A DNA stretch of 64,000 bases from Algimonas ampicilliniresistens (GCF_030159955.1 NZ_BSNK01000002.1:496001-560000); one strand, 5' to 3'; positions 10,475 to 20,505 are shown, counted from the first letter of the stretch. The notes: a model not told the origin generated them from the sequence alone. Numbers and translations are program-made.

Positions 10475-11404
10475 CTAAGCCGAGCAGCTGGCCCCGCCGA
10501 GGACGCAGAATTTTGCACAATGCGGATGGTTGAGGCTGACGTCGCCTGCGGCCTCTTCTAGCGTTCCGCCCATATCGAACTGCACATCGTCCCACAGGAG
10601 TGTGCAGGCGAGGACGCGTGCTTTGACCTCCCCTTTGCGTCGCACGACCATGCGAGAACTGGCGCACATCATGCTGTTCGGGTTGACCGAGAGGATGTCC
10701 CAGCAAGCGGTCGTGATCTCCGGCACATCGACTCGCTCATCCATTTCTGGAAACAACATCACAGCCGCCGGATCATCCGCGTCGATGGGCCAGCCATGTG
10801 CGGCGATCAGGGCGCGGTAGCCGTCCCGCGCCTGCGCATCAGAATCTGAGAATAAAGCGCGCCCGGCAATATGCATGGCAAAGCCATGCTCCGACAACCA
10901 GTCGAGCCCCGGCAGTGCCTTTGCGAAAGCCCCGGCGCCCCGTTCCGTATCATGTCCGGCCGCGGTAAAATGATCGAGACTGACCCGAAGCGTCATTTGT
11001 TCGGGGAAACGTTGGTTGAGGTCCAGTAAGCCTGCTTTGACCCGCGGGCGCATCATGGGGCGCATCGCATTGGTCAGGATCAGCAGGCGGTGCCCACGCT
11101 CCAACGCCATTTCGCACAGACGGATCGCATCTGGGTTCAGAAAGGGCTCTCCGCCTGTAAAGCCGATTTCGATCGGGTCGGTTAGCTCGTCCAAAAACGG
11201 GGCCATGTCTTCGGGTGTCAGATAGATGAAGTGATCGGCGGTTGGGCTACTCAAAATGTAACAGTTGGCGCATTCAATGTTGCACAGTGATCCGGTGTTG
11301 AACCACAGGGTTTCATAGCCCCCAAACGACACGGTCGCGCGGGTTTCACCCTTGGCGGTGATGCGTGGGTCCGTAAATTTTGCGGGATCAATCAGGGCAT
11401 TCAT
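10475..11404 (-). CDS. Radical SAM protein with a cysteine-rich C-terminus
   Basis: A 309-aa radical SAM enzyme. The 4Fe-4S cluster motif CxxxCxxC is in SLCNIECANCY (about residues 40-50), followed by GFTGGEPFLNPDA, the SAM-binding GGE motif. Additional cysteines near the C-terminus (ACWDIL, MMCASS, VLACTLLW and the last residues CAKFCVLGGASCSA) suggest an auxiliary iron-sulfur cluster, as in SPASM-type enzymes, though I cannot assign SPASM with certainty. The substrate is unknown. The gene starts 46 bases after the ABC ATPase on the same strand with a ribosome binding site (AGGACG), so it may be the fourth gene of that transport operon. Confidence 0.82.
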   Translation of the reverse strand: MNALIDPAKFTDPRITAKGETRATVSFGGYETLWFNTGSLCNIECANCYILSSPTADHFIYLTPEDMAPFLDELTDPIEIGFTGGEPFLNPDAIRLCEMALERGHRLLILTNAMRPMMRPRVKAGLLDLNQRFPEQMTLRVSLDHFTAAGHDTERGAGAFAKALPGLDWLSEHGFAMHIAGRALFSDSDAQARDGYRALIAAHGWPIDADDPAAVMLFPEMDERVDVPEITTACWDILSVNPNSMMCASSRMVVRRKGEVKARVLACTLLWDDVQFDMGGTLEEAAGDVSLNHPHCAKFCVLGGASCSA

Positions 11405-11450
11405 TACGGCGTCCTAACAGGGCATGTCGCGCGCGTCGCACACATTTGTG

Positions 11451-12188
11451 TTATTGAGGCTCGTACCCGTTTGGGGTCTGCCGAATGCGAAAGACATCGC
11501 GTAAAATGTCAGGCGTCAGGGCCGTCTCGAACGAGCCTTGTGCGACGATTTTGCCCCCGCTCAGCACGATGGCTGTGTCGCAATAACGTTGCGCCAAAGC
11601 CAGATCGTGCAGCGAAACGATCACGGTTCGACCGCGCTGGGCTTCTTGGCGCAGGGCTTCCAAAATACGCAGGACATAATGCGGATCTAGCGACGCGGTC
11701 GGCTCGTCGACGAGCAAGACAGGCGCGTCGACGGCCAAGGCGCGACCCAGAAGAACGCGGGCTTGCTCGCCGCCAGATAGAGTGCCGAAGCGGCGATCTG
11801 TCAGAGCGGTCAATCCAAGCTGTTCAATGACACGTGCCACGCGCCCCTCAGGATCTTGTCCGCCAAAGGGAAAGCGTCCCAGCGCAACAACGTCGCGCAC
11901 AGAGGCCAGCGCCGGCCCGGTGCGAGTCTGTGAAAGATAGGCGAGCAAACGGGCGCGTTGTCTCGGATCGGTGATCGCCGTGCCGGAATAGCTCAGCCCG
12001 TTAATTTGCGCATCCAAAGCCCCGACAAGTGCCTTGATCAGCGTTGATTTCCCCGCGCCGTTTGGCCCGATGAGGGCAATCAACTTGCCCGCTTCAAATT
12101 GAATCGCGCCAACATCCACGCCGCCGCCGGACGGATAGTCTTTCACAATGCGGTCGACGGATAGTCCTGTGATGGCTGCCTCGGTCAT
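11451..12188 (-). CDS. ABC transporter ATP-binding protein (siderophore/cobalamin/haem importer type)
   Basis: A 245-aa ATPase of the FecE/BtuD/HmuV family that energises import through the FecCD permease next to it. The Walker A motif is GPNGAGKST (about residues 38-46), the signature is LSGGEQARVLLGRAL, Walker B is VLLVDEPTASLD, and the switch histidine is in VSLHDLALA. Its start overlaps the permease stop by 4 bases (ATGA), so the two are translationally coupled. The substrate cannot be read from the ATPase. Vitamin B12 or an iron chelate are the usual choices. Confidence 0.92.
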   Translation of the reverse strand: MTEAAITGLSVDRIVKDYPSGGGVDVGAIQFEAGKLIALIGPNGAGKSTLIKALVGALDAQINGLSYSGTAITDPRQRARLLAYLSQTRTGPALASVRDVVALGRFPFGGQDPEGRVARVIEQLGLTALTDRRFGTLSGGEQARVLLGRALAVDAPVLLVDEPTASLDPHYVLRILEALRQEAQRGRTVIVSLHDLALAQRYCDTAIVLSGGKIVAQGSFETALTPDILRDVFRIRQTPNGYEPQ

Positions 12189-13162
12189 GACCCGGTCCGC
12201 CGTAAGGCCAGATAAAGAAAGAAGGGCACGCCGATCAACGATGTGACGATGCCCAGATAGAGCGGTGTGCCGGGTCCGGCGCTGAGCCGCGCAATCGTGT
12301 CGGTGGCGAGCAGAAAGACGCCGCCCGCCAAGGCCGAACTGGTAATCAGCTTGGATGGATCAGGGCCCGTCACGCGCCGCATAATATGCGGCACGAACAG
12401 CCCAACAAATCCAATCGCGCCGGCCAAAGCGACACCTGATCCAATGCATAAGGCTGTGCCGATGACGATGGAGGTTTGAACGCGGGTCAGTGAGACGCCC
12501 AGGCTGGCCGCCGTATCCTCACCCAAGGCCAGCGCGCGCAAAGCCGGTCCGGTCAGGATCAGCGCGACAAGCCCGATCAAGGTCAGGGGCACAGCCACGC
12601 TCAGGCCGGCCATGTCGACATTTTCCAATGTGCCCATCAACCAATAAACGAGTTCCGATAAGGCCCATGGATTGGGCGCGAGGTTCATCAACAAGCCTGT
12701 CAACGCCGTCGCCAAAGCGCCAATGCCAATGCCGGCCAAGATCAACCCCGCCGCGCCGACCTGTCGTCGGGCCATGACCGAAATGACACCCGCTCCGATT
12801 AAAGCGCCAATAATAGCGGCGGGTAGGATGAAGCGGTTCAAACCGAAATAAAGTGCCGCCACTGCGCCGAGCGCCGCGCAGGCGGAAAAACCAAGCAAGC
12901 CCGGTGCGGCGAGGTCATTGCGCGTAAATCCTTGGAGCGCGGCCCCGGACGCGCCAAGACCAGCGCCAACGATGAGCGCACCAATCGCGCGCGGCAATCG
13001 GACCTCGCGCATGATGGCGGTGGTGGCGCTATCGGCCTGCCCCAACAGACCCGCCACTGCATCAGACATACTGATGGATGCAGGCCCAACTATGAGTGCC
13101 GCGATCAGGCAGACCAGTGCGAGGCCGACGAGACTAAAAGAAATGGAGATTCGACGGATCAC
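12185..13162 (-). CDS. FecCD-family ABC transporter permease
   Basis: A 325-aa inner-membrane permease with about nine to ten hydrophobic helices. The family signature LPRAIGALIVGAGLGASGAA is followed by LQGFTRNDLAAPGLLG, and GAIGFVGLFVPHIMRR is the conserved loop contacting the ATPase. It forms the membrane channel for the adjacent binding protein and ATPase. A GTG start at 13162 places it 12 bases after the binding-protein gene. Uptake of cobalamin or a ferric siderophore is likely from family knowledge. The presence of btuB 20 kb away makes cobalamin reasonable but not proven. Confidence 0.92.
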   Translation of the reverse strand: MIRRISISFSLVGLALVCLIAALIVGPASISMSDAVAGLLGQADSATTAIMREVRLPRAIGALIVGAGLGASGAALQGFTRNDLAAPGLLGFSACAALGAVAALYFGLNRFILPAAIIGALIGAGVISVMARRQVGAAGLILAGIGIGALATALTGLLMNLAPNPWALSELVYWLMGTLENVDMAGLSVAVPLTLIGLVALILTGPALRALALGEDTAASLGVSLTRVQTSIVIGTALCIGSGVALAGAIGFVGLFVPHIMRRVTGPDPSKLITSSALAGGVFLLATDTIARLSAGPGTPLYLGIVTSLIGVPFFLYLALRRTGS

Positions 13163-13174
13163 TGTCTTAGTCCG

Positions 13175-13963
13175 TCACAGGGCCAAAATCGCGGCATTTA
13201 TCCGCTGGGTGGCGTCGATCAGGCCGGGTCCGGCACAGGGCCACAGCTTGCCGGGAATTTCGAGCGTTGGGCGCGCGGCTAGGTAGCGGCGTAGAGCGCT
13301 ATGCCGAACAGCGCGGTCGCTGACGCCGGCATAATTTGAGCCGAAGAAACTGGTGACAATCAGGTCGGGTTCAAACTGTAAGATGCGTTCGACGGCCGGT
13401 GTGTGCCAGCCCACCGTCTCATTCACATTGGTCCCGCCTGCCGCCCGGATAGCGGCGTCGACGAAAGTTCCGGGGCCGGCGCTGCCCCCAGATCGGCTCA
13501 AATAAAGAATACGCACGGGGTGGGTCGGTTTGGGGAGCGTGTCGAGCCGTTCGATCTGTTGGATCAAGTCAGAGACATCGATTTGGAAGCGCTCGGCGAT
13601 CTTCTCGGCATTGTTAGCGACCGCTTCGAAATCTTCACCCCATTGCAATGAGACAGCCTCGGCGCGCCCAAATGTCGCATCACCGGGCCCGGTAAGCAGA
13701 GGCAGGTTTGTCTGTGCCAAAACTTCACGGCTCGGCCAAAGTCGCGGCAGGGCGTTCATCTTGGGATTCGCCGTCGAAAGGGGGCTACCCGCTTGCCAGG
13801 ACAGGGCTTGTGCCCGTTCCGGGGCGAGCGTGATGAGGTAACTATCGGCGCAAAGAGAGGTGCTGCCGATAGCGTCAGCTCTGTTGGTTGAGTGCGCTGA
13901 GTCAGGCATGCAAGCCGTCAAAAAAGCCGTAAAGACGCAAAATTGGCCCAAGAAGCGCCGCAT
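13175..13963 (-). CDS. Periplasmic substrate-binding lipoprotein of a FecCD-type importer
   Basis: A helical-backbone (BtuF/FepB-like) binding protein that captures the ligand for the permease and ATPase downstream. I chose the ATG at 13963 (262 aa), because it gives a clean lipoprotein signal peptide ending in the lipobox LTAC (Cys at about residue 18). A longer frame starting at 13996 would add 11 residues with no signal-peptide character. The core includes SLCADSYLITLAP, and ILQFEPDLIVTSFFGSNYAG near the C-terminal lobe. It is the first gene of the minus-strand operon. No cobalamin box is visible upstream. Confidence 0.85.
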   Translation of the reverse strand: MRRFLGQFCVFTAFLTACMPDSAHSTNRADAIGSTSLCADSYLITLAPERAQALSWQAGSPLSTANPKMNALPRLWPSREVLAQTNLPLLTGPGDATFGRAEAVSLQWGEDFEAVANNAEKIAERFQIDVSDLIQQIERLDTLPKPTHPVRILYLSRSGGSAGPGTFVDAAIRAAGGTNVNETVGWHTPAVERILQFEPDLIVTSFFGSNYAGVSDRAVRHSALRRYLAARPTLEIPGKLWPCAGPGLIDATQRINAAILAL

Positions 13964-14180
13964 AGTTCTGGCAATGTGAGTTGCGTTGCAGCCCATAATA
14001 GCAATAGCAAACCTCTAAAGTGGGCACGCCCGCGCATGAACAGTGCGGGATTATTGCCTTCCTAGGGGTTTTAATGGCGCGGGGCCACCATCTTTGGACG
14101 CGGTTCATGTCCGTTTAGTTATTAGAAAGCCAATACTGGGCATCCTAGACCTACCACCCAGCGCGACGAGGAAAGTTTAT

Positions 14181-17100
14181 ATGTTTAAGCCTTATGATAC
14201 GTCATCTTTGACATCAGCCGCCCGCCTCTACGGCTTTGAACCATCTTCGCTTGAAAGCTTTTCCGATAGTATGCAGTCCGTGCCCTTCAGCGGATCGAAG
14301 CTGATTAATCCGGTATTCTCGACGCAAGCCCCATCACTTCAGCCGGCACCTTCTGCGCCGGATTTGGGGGCCATCGCGGCCCTCTTTGAATCTGATCCGG
14401 CAACAATTTTTGCCCAAGCGCTGTTCACGGCCATGGTCGATAACGGCCATGTTTTCGAATCGCAGTCCAATGGCTGTGCGTGTTGTGGGCACGACCACGG
14501 GGTGAGCGCGAAAACGCAGATTATGAATCTGAGTGATCAGATTCAGCAGCGTCTAGATGCCGGCTTGGACATCTCTAACTTTAGCACGCTGATCGCTTCG
14601 ATTTCAGAACTTGGGGACGTCGACGCGGATTTGTTTGCCAGCAGCCTAGTGGAGACAGCGAACGCATTCGCGAAAGCGATGCTCGATGCGGCCAATGAGC
14701 CTGCGGATGGCGACCTGCCTGCTGATGCGACAACAACCGGTACGATCACCATTGGCGGGTCTGCGTCTGGAACACGCGGATCAGCGACCGATGAGGATTG
14801 GTACGGGGTCGAGCTTGAAGCCGGTGTAACCTATACGTTCATCATGCTGCGAGACGGCGATAACCCGCATGAGGATCCGTTGCTGATCCTGTATGATGCG
14901 GCGGGGAATAAACTCCAAGAGAATGACGACATTGAGATCGATGGCGATACGTCCAGCGGCGAGAACCGCAACTCTTTCATCACCTTCACAGCGACCGAGT
15001 CCGGAACCTATTATCTCGGCGCGAGCGGTTGGTCGACGACGACAGGCGACTATACGCTCTATGCCGAAGAGGGCACCAATCGCCCTGATTTCACCCTCGA
15101 GCAATCAGCCTTCTTCTTGACGAGCCAATTCGACAATGAAGAAAAGTGGAACAAGACGGATCTGACCTATGATATTTCGGCTCTGTCCGATGGGGCAAAA
15201 ACGCTTGCGCTGATGGCAATGGACGCTTGGGCCGAGGTTTCGGGACTCACCTTTACCGCCGCGGCCGCGGGCGCTGATCCCGATATCGATTTCAATGAAG
15301 ATAATGGCGAAGATGACGCTACGCAGGCCTTTGCCAGCTCAACAACTTCTAATGGGTTCATCACATCGGTCACTGTGACCGTATCAGCGAATTGGGACAC
15401 GAATTCTGACGGATCGGCCGACTATTCTCTGAATTCTTACCGGTATCAAACGTATTTGCACGAGGTCGGTCACGCCATCGGCCTGGGTCATGCCGGCCCT
15501 TATAATGGTCAGAACGTGGATGATGCTGGCATCAGCTATCATGTCTATAATCAGGACGCCTGGAACTACACAGTGATGAGCTATCGCGATCAGGGCGAAG
15601 CCGATTCAGGAACCCCCCGTCTCGTCTTGGCGCCTCAGGTTGTCGACATTATCGCCATTCAAAACTTTTACGGCGCGAATGCGCAAACACGCTCCGGCGA
15701 TAACGTCTATGGTTTCAACTCAACAGAAACGGGCGTTCTTGATTTTGAAGGAACCTTCTTCAATCAAGGTATTCGGCCACCGTCTCTAGCGATCTATGAT
15801 GCAGGCGGCACAGATACGCTCGATTTCTCAGGTTATTCAGCCAATCAGGTGATTAGTTTGGTCGAGGGGTCATTCTCCTCAATCGGCGATAATACCAATA
15901 CGGCCTCCACCACAGATCCTTTGATCAACAATATCACAATTGCGGTTGGAACCGTGATTGAGAATGCGATTGGCGGCTCCGGCAATGATAGCTTTGTTGG
16001 AAATGGCGCGAATAATGTCTTCACGGGCAATGGCGGCAACGACACTTATGAAGGCGGCGGCGGTGACGACACGGTTGCCTTCGCACAGGGTCAAAGCAGC
16101 TATACGTTCACGCTCGACCAAACGGGCGGGCAGAATATTCTGGTCGTGACGAGTGCAACCGAAGGTGTTGACCGCATTAATCTGGCCAACGTCGAATATG
16201 TGAGTTTCAATAATGGCGCGCAATTAGTCGGCGCGAGCGCATTGGTTGGCCTAGAGCCGCCGACGCCCCCAGTCACCGACTCAACACCGCCCACGCCAAC
16301 GATTCCGGCGGCCCCGACAGCCCCGACTGGATTGGCCGGTAGCAATCTGACGGAAGGCCCAGACTCGCTTGGTTTCAGCGACGCTGCGGAAGTCATTTAC
16401 GGACTCGGCGGCAATGATGGTCTTGTGATGCGCGGCGGCAATGACATCGTCTTTGGCGGTGCCGGCGATGATACCATCTATGGCCAAGATGGAGATGACC
16501 AGCTCTTCGGTGACGCCGGTATCGATCGCCTGTTTGGCGGCGACGGCGATGATATTCTCGATGGCGGTGCCAGTGTCGATATTCTCGTCGGTGGGGATGG
16601 CAATGATACGCTCATCCTCGGCGATGGCAATGACACGGCCTATGGTGAAGGTGGGGATGACCTCATCTATGGCGGAGAAGGCAGCGACACCATCTTTGGC
16701 GGCGCCGGGAATGACAGAGCCGATGGCGGAGCCGGAGTTGACGTACTGATCATGGGTGACGGCAATGACACGGTTATCGCCGGTTTGGGCGATGATGTTG
16801 TTTATGGTCAGGCGGGCAACGACATTATTGATGGCGGCGATGGCAATGACACGATCTTTGGCGGCGCGGGCAATAACACTCTGTTTGGCGGTGCTGGGAT
16901 TGATGTGTTGATCACGGAAGACGGCAATGACGCTATTTATGGCGGGGCCGATAATGACGTCATCTATGCGTTCGGTGGTGACGATATTGTCGATGGCGGC
17001 GATGGCAGCGATACGATCTTTGGCGGCGAAGGCAATGACACGCTACGCGGCGGCGCGGGCAATGATGTCATCGCCGATGTGTCCGGCAATGACACGCTTG

Positions 17101-17699
17101 ACGGCGGCGACGGTAATGATGTCGTCAACGGCCTAGCCGGGAACGACCGGCTTACAGGCGGGAATGGCGATAACATCGTGCTGGGCGGTACGGGCGCGGA
17201 TACCTTCTTCCAAGCGGGCACGGGCACGGACCGTATTCTGGATTTCCAAGTCGGCATTGATAAGATTGAACTGTCGACCTCGATCACGAGTTTCCAAGCG
17301 CTCATTGCGGGCGCGCAGGACATAACGGATGCAGAGGGCAATAATCTGGTGGTCCTGTCTAACGGCGATAATGGACAGTTCGTGTTGTCTAATCTGACAA
17401 TTGCTGATCTGTCTGAGAGCGACTTCATCTTCACCGCCGTGGGCAATGCGGAAAGCGAGGTGGCGGACAAGTCCGGCCTATCCGCGCCGGTGTCTGAACG
17501 GCTGGACACGACTGATTTAGACGTGGTCTCGCATGATCTTGGTCTTGACCTTGAATCCGATTTCACCGCTCTGATGAGCCGCTCAGCGTTCGCGGATTAC
17601 TTCGTGTCTGCTCACACGGATCTGGCCAATGGATGGCAGCAAACCAACCTGTTCGACTTCGGTTCAGACGACTGGGTCGACGCAGATATGTTCGCTTAG
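14181..17699 (+). CDS. Serralysin-like RTX metalloprotease with PPC and RTX domains
   Basis: A 1172-aa predicted secreted zinc metalloprotease. It has no Sec signal peptide, as expected for type I secretion. Layout: prosegment 1-170 with a Cys/His cluster (CACCGHDH, residues 99-106); a pre-peptidase C-terminal-type beta domain about 180-297; an M10B catalytic domain about 300-490 with the zinc site HEVGHAIGLGH (His427, Glu428, His431, His437) and Met-turn MSY at 466-468; an M10 C-terminal-like beta region to about 690; a Pro/Thr-rich linker; calcium-binding GGxGxDxxx repeats about 735-1000; and the C-terminal domain shared with the next four genes. The ATG at 14181 is preceded by GAGGAAA. An upstream in-frame start at 14043 is not supported. 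Confidence 0.9.
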   Translation: MFKPYDTSSLTSAARLYGFEPSSLESFSDSMQSVPFSGSKLINPVFSTQAPSLQPAPSAPDLGAIAALFESDPATIFAQALFTAMVDNGHVFESQSNGCACCGHDHGVSAKTQIMNLSDQIQQRLDAGLDISNFSTLIASISELGDVDADLFASSLVETANAFAKAMLDAANEPADGDLPADATTTGTITIGGSASGTRGSATDEDWYGVELEAGVTYTFIMLRDGDNPHEDPLLILYDAAGNKLQENDDIEIDGDTSSGENRNSFITFTATESGTYYLGASGWSTTTGDYTLYAEEGTNRPDFTLEQSAFFLTSQFDNEEKWNKTDLTYDISALSDGAKTLALMAMDAWAEVSGLTFTAAAAGADPDIDFNEDNGEDDATQAFASSTTSNGFITSVTVTVSANWDTNSDGSADYSLNSYRYQTYLHEVGHAIGLGHAGPYNGQNVDDAGISYHVYNQDAWNYTVMSYRDQGEADSGTPRLVLAPQVVDIIAIQNFYGANAQTRSGDNVYGFNSTETGVLDFEGTFFNQGIRPPSLAIYDAGGTDTLDFSGYSANQVISLVEGSFSSIGDNTNTASTTDPLINNITIAVGTVIENAIGGSGNDSFVGNGANNVFTGNGGNDTYEGGGGDDTVAFAQGQSSYTFTLDQTGGQNILVVTSATEGVDRINLANVEYVSFNNGAQLVGASALVGLEPPTPPVTDSTPPTPTIPAAPTAPTGLAGSNLTEGPDSLGFSDAAEVIYGLGGNDGLVMRGGNDIVFGGAGDDTIYGQDGDDQLFGDAGIDRLFGGDGDDILDGGASVDILVGGDGNDTLILGDGNDTAYGEGGDDLIYGGEGSDTIFGGAGNDRADGGAGVDVLIMGDGNDTVIAGLGDDVVYGQAGNDIIDGGDGNDTIFGGAGNNTLFGGAGIDVLITEDGNDAIYGGADNDVIYAFGGDDIVDGGDGSDTIFGGEGNDTLRGGAGNDVIADVSGNDTLDGGDGNDVVNGLAGNDRLTGGNGDNIVLGGTGADTFFQAGTGTDRILDFQVGIDKIELSTSITSFQALIAGAQDITDAEGNNLVVLSNGDNGQFVLSNLTIADLSESDFIFTAVGNAESEVADKSGLSAPVSERLDTTDLDVVSHDLGLDLESDFTALMSRSAFADYFVSAHTDLANGWQQTNLFDFGSDDWVDADMFA

Positions 17700-17785
17700 C
17701 TGCGTTAACCTCAGTTAACTTGCTGTAATTGCACCATTTACAAGATTGAAAAATCGATAAAGACAATCCCCTAAGGGGGGTCGTC

Positions 17786-20497
17786 ATGACTGATATCGTA
17801 GGTACGGAAACCGCAAACTATCTCGAAGGGACGATAGAGTCCGACATTATTCGAGGGCTAGGCGGCAACGATACGCTCATAGGTTCGGGCGGCGATGACA
17901 TCTTATATGGCGGCCTTGGCGACGATGTTCTGAATGGCGGTTTCGACACGGACATATTGTTCGGTGGCATCGGCAATGACCGCTTCATCTATGCGCATAA
18001 TGGCGATGATCAGATGTTCGGTGGCGAGGGCGACGATTATTTCGAAATCATTGATCTGGTCGGGGCGTCATCCGCTCCGAATGTCCTGATTGATGGCGGT
18101 GATGGGGAAGACACTTATTACCACAATGAATCAGAGGCGATGAACGTCACATTCCTCGGCGGTGCCGATAATGACACGGCCCTCATCCTCAACGTCAATG
18201 AAGAGAGTCGCTTCGTCTTGGATATGGGCGCAGGCGACGATATTATTGTCATCGACGCTTTGGCGCCAAACATTGGCGGCGACGGCAATTTTACCCTGAC
18301 TTTAGGGTCCGGGTCTGACCGGGTCGACTTAGTGGGGTTTGAGGTCGAGAGCACGATCACCGTCACCGATTTCGAAGTTGGTACGAGCGGCGATACGATT
18401 CGGATTGATGGGGTTTTACAGGACACGCAGTGGGATGGGCTGTCCAACCCCTTTGCCTCAGACATTCTCCGCCTTGTTCAAGACGGCGCTGATACTGTCC
18501 TTGAGGTGAATATCGGCTCAGTATCGAGCCCGAATTGGCAGAGCGCTGTGCGTCTGAATAATGTGACGGCCAGTGATTTGACGGCCAATAATATTGGCAA
18601 TGGATTTCCGCTAGATGGGACAGCGCCAGCGTCTTTGGCCATCAATGGCGGCATTACGAATGATATTCTTGATGGCGGAGCCGGAGACGACAACATTCAG
18701 GGCCTAGAGGGCAATGACCGCCTGACGGGGTTTGCTGGCAATGATGACCTAGATGGCGGCTTAGGCAATGACATCCTGAACGGTGGCCTTGGCGCGGATA
18801 TTCTGCGCGGCGGGGATGGGAATGACCTGTTCATCTACTCTGACAATGGCGACGATCAGATGTTCGGCGAGGCGGGCAATGACTATTTCAGTGTGACCGG
18901 CCTGACCCACGCCTCCTCCACTCCGACCCTTATGATCGATGGCGGCACGGGCAACGACACCTATTTCCACAACCTGTCAGCGGCGATGATCGTTGAATTT
19001 AATGGCGGTTCCGGCGTCGATATGGCGTCAATCCATACGCTCGCAGCCGAGAGCCAATTCACCTTAGATATGGGTGCAGGCGATGATGTTGTCTTGTTCC
19101 GCACAGTGGGGTCAGCGCAAGGCGGGCTGGGCCAATACATCGTTACTCTAGGGTCCGGCTCTGACCGGATCGACATCCAAGATTTTAATGTCGGCGGGTC
19201 CATCACCGTCACCGATTTTGAGGCAGGCGCGGGCGGCGACACGCTCGGGTTGGATGGTGTTTTGGCGGATACGCAATGGGATGGTCTGTCCAACCCTTAT
19301 GGGAGCGGCTTCCTGCGATTGACCCAAGACGGGGCGGACACGGTATTGGAAGTCAATCTCGGCTCGGCCCTGAATCCAAATTGGCAAAATGCGGTTCGTT
19401 TGAACGGTGTTGAGTTGGCAAATCTGACCGCCGCGAACGTCGGAAATGGCTTTCCGCTCGACGGATCAATGCCCAGACCGACAGGGACCAATCTGACCGA
19501 GGGAGATGATATCCAGACCTTCTCTGACGCCGCAGATATTATTTACGGCCTCGGCGGTAATGATGGTCTCGTCCTGCGCGGCGGTGATGACAGTGTCTTT
19601 GGCGGCGACGGCGACGACACGATTTACGGTCAAGATGGCAATGATCAGCTCTACGGCGAGGGCGGCGTTGATCGTCTGATTGGCGGTGACGGGAATGACT
19701 TGCTCGATGGCGGTCTTGGAAATGATGTTCTTCTCGGCGGGACAGGTAATGACCGGCTGATCCTCGGCGACGGCAATGACACGGCCTATGGTGAAGACGG
19801 CGATGATTTTATTGATGGCGGCGCTGGCGGCGACACGATCTTTGGCGGCGCGGGTAATGACACGCTGCGCGGCGGGGCAGGGGATGATGTGATCGCCGAC
19901 ATCTCTGGCAATGATGATCTGGATGGTGGCGACGGCAATGATGTCGTCAACGCGCTGGCTGGCGATGACCGCGTTACGGGTGGGAATGGTGACAATATCG
20001 TCCTCGGCGGGACGGGCGCGGATGTGTTCTACCAAGCGGGTAGGGGTATTGACCGCATTTTGGACTTCCAGATCGGCATCGACAAAATCGAGCTATCGGC
20101 CTCGGTCGCAAGTTTTGCGGATTTGGTTGCCGCGGCGCAGGACGTGACAGATGTGAATGGCGATAGTTTCGTTATTATCTCCAACGGCGATAATGGGCAG
20201 TTTGTGCTGGCCAATCTGTCGATTGCGGACCTATCGGAAAGCGACTTCATCTTCACGACAGTCAGCGGCGCAGACAGTGCCGAGGCGGCGAAGTCCGACT
20301 TTTCGACAGTCGTGTCTGAGCATCACGATCTATTCGCACAGGATATAGGAGTCGATCTGACCTCTGATTTTGTGGGTCGATCCGTAGTGGCTGATCGCAT
20401 TGGGTCGATGCCAACAGAGTTGACGGACATGATTCTCGAAACCAACCCATTCGATGTTGGTCCAGATAGCTGGGTCATGGAGGACATGTTCGCTTAA
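17786..20497 (+). CDS. RTX calcium-binding exoprotein, paralogue 1 of 4
   Basis: A 903-aa acidic protein made almost wholly of calcium-binding RTX nonapeptide repeats and beta-roll material. It begins directly with repeats (MTDIVGTETANYLEG) and lacks a Sec signal. Residues ~1-280 and ~285-560 are two copies of one module: an RTX block, then DDQMFG, an NVTFLGG-like strand, LDMGAGDD, TLGSGSDR, TVTDFE, DTQWDGLSNP, QDGADTVLEVN and GFPLDG. A third RTX block (~570-750) leads to the C-terminal domain DRILDFQIGIDKIELS and the tail DSWVMEDMFA. It lacks the protease domain but shares its C-terminus with the preceding metalloprotease. Export by a type I system and a surface or matrix role are inferred. 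Confidence 0.85.
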   Translation: MTDIVGTETANYLEGTIESDIIRGLGGNDTLIGSGGDDILYGGLGDDVLNGGFDTDILFGGIGNDRFIYAHNGDDQMFGGEGDDYFEIIDLVGASSAPNVLIDGGDGEDTYYHNESEAMNVTFLGGADNDTALILNVNEESRFVLDMGAGDDIIVIDALAPNIGGDGNFTLTLGSGSDRVDLVGFEVESTITVTDFEVGTSGDTIRIDGVLQDTQWDGLSNPFASDILRLVQDGADTVLEVNIGSVSSPNWQSAVRLNNVTASDLTANNIGNGFPLDGTAPASLAINGGITNDILDGGAGDDNIQGLEGNDRLTGFAGNDDLDGGLGNDILNGGLGADILRGGDGNDLFIYSDNGDDQMFGEAGNDYFSVTGLTHASSTPTLMIDGGTGNDTYFHNLSAAMIVEFNGGSGVDMASIHTLAAESQFTLDMGAGDDVVLFRTVGSAQGGLGQYIVTLGSGSDRIDIQDFNVGGSITVTDFEAGAGGDTLGLDGVLADTQWDGLSNPYGSGFLRLTQDGADTVLEVNLGSALNPNWQNAVRLNGVELANLTAANVGNGFPLDGSMPRPTGTNLTEGDDIQTFSDAADIIYGLGGNDGLVLRGGDDSVFGGDGDDTIYGQDGNDQLYGEGGVDRLIGGDGNDLLDGGLGNDVLLGGTGNDRLILGDGNDTAYGEDGDDFIDGGAGGDTIFGGAGNDTLRGGAGDDVIADISGNDDLDGGDGNDVVNALAGDDRVTGGNGDNIVLGGTGADVFYQAGRGIDRILDFQIGIDKIELSASVASFADLVAAAQDVTDVNGDSFVIISNGDNGQFVLANLSIADLSESDFIFTTVSGADSAEAAKSDFSTVVSEHHDLFAQDIGVDLTSDFVGRSVVADRIGSMPTELTDMILETNPFDVGPDSWVMEDMFA

Positions 20498-20505
20498 TCG
20501 TTCAA

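Noticed and set aside
13964-14180. Possible cobalamin riboswitch before the importer operon
   Set aside because: No GCCACTG or B12-box sequence is visible on the minus strand, unlike the region before btuB.
14043-14180. Upstream extension of the serralysin gene to 14043
   Set aside because: The added 46 residues have no family resemblance, and the ATG at 14181 has a proper ribosome binding site.
16387-17185. Regular short DNA repeats that look CRISPR-like
   Set aside because: Spacing follows the 27-base period of nonapeptide RTX coding repeats, with no conserved direct repeat and unique spacer pattern and no cas genes.
17768-17785. CCCC/GGGG complementarity next to the start of RTX paralogue 1, as a translation-control hairpin
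   Set aside because: Only four or five pairs with a loop of one to three bases; too weak to claim regulation.
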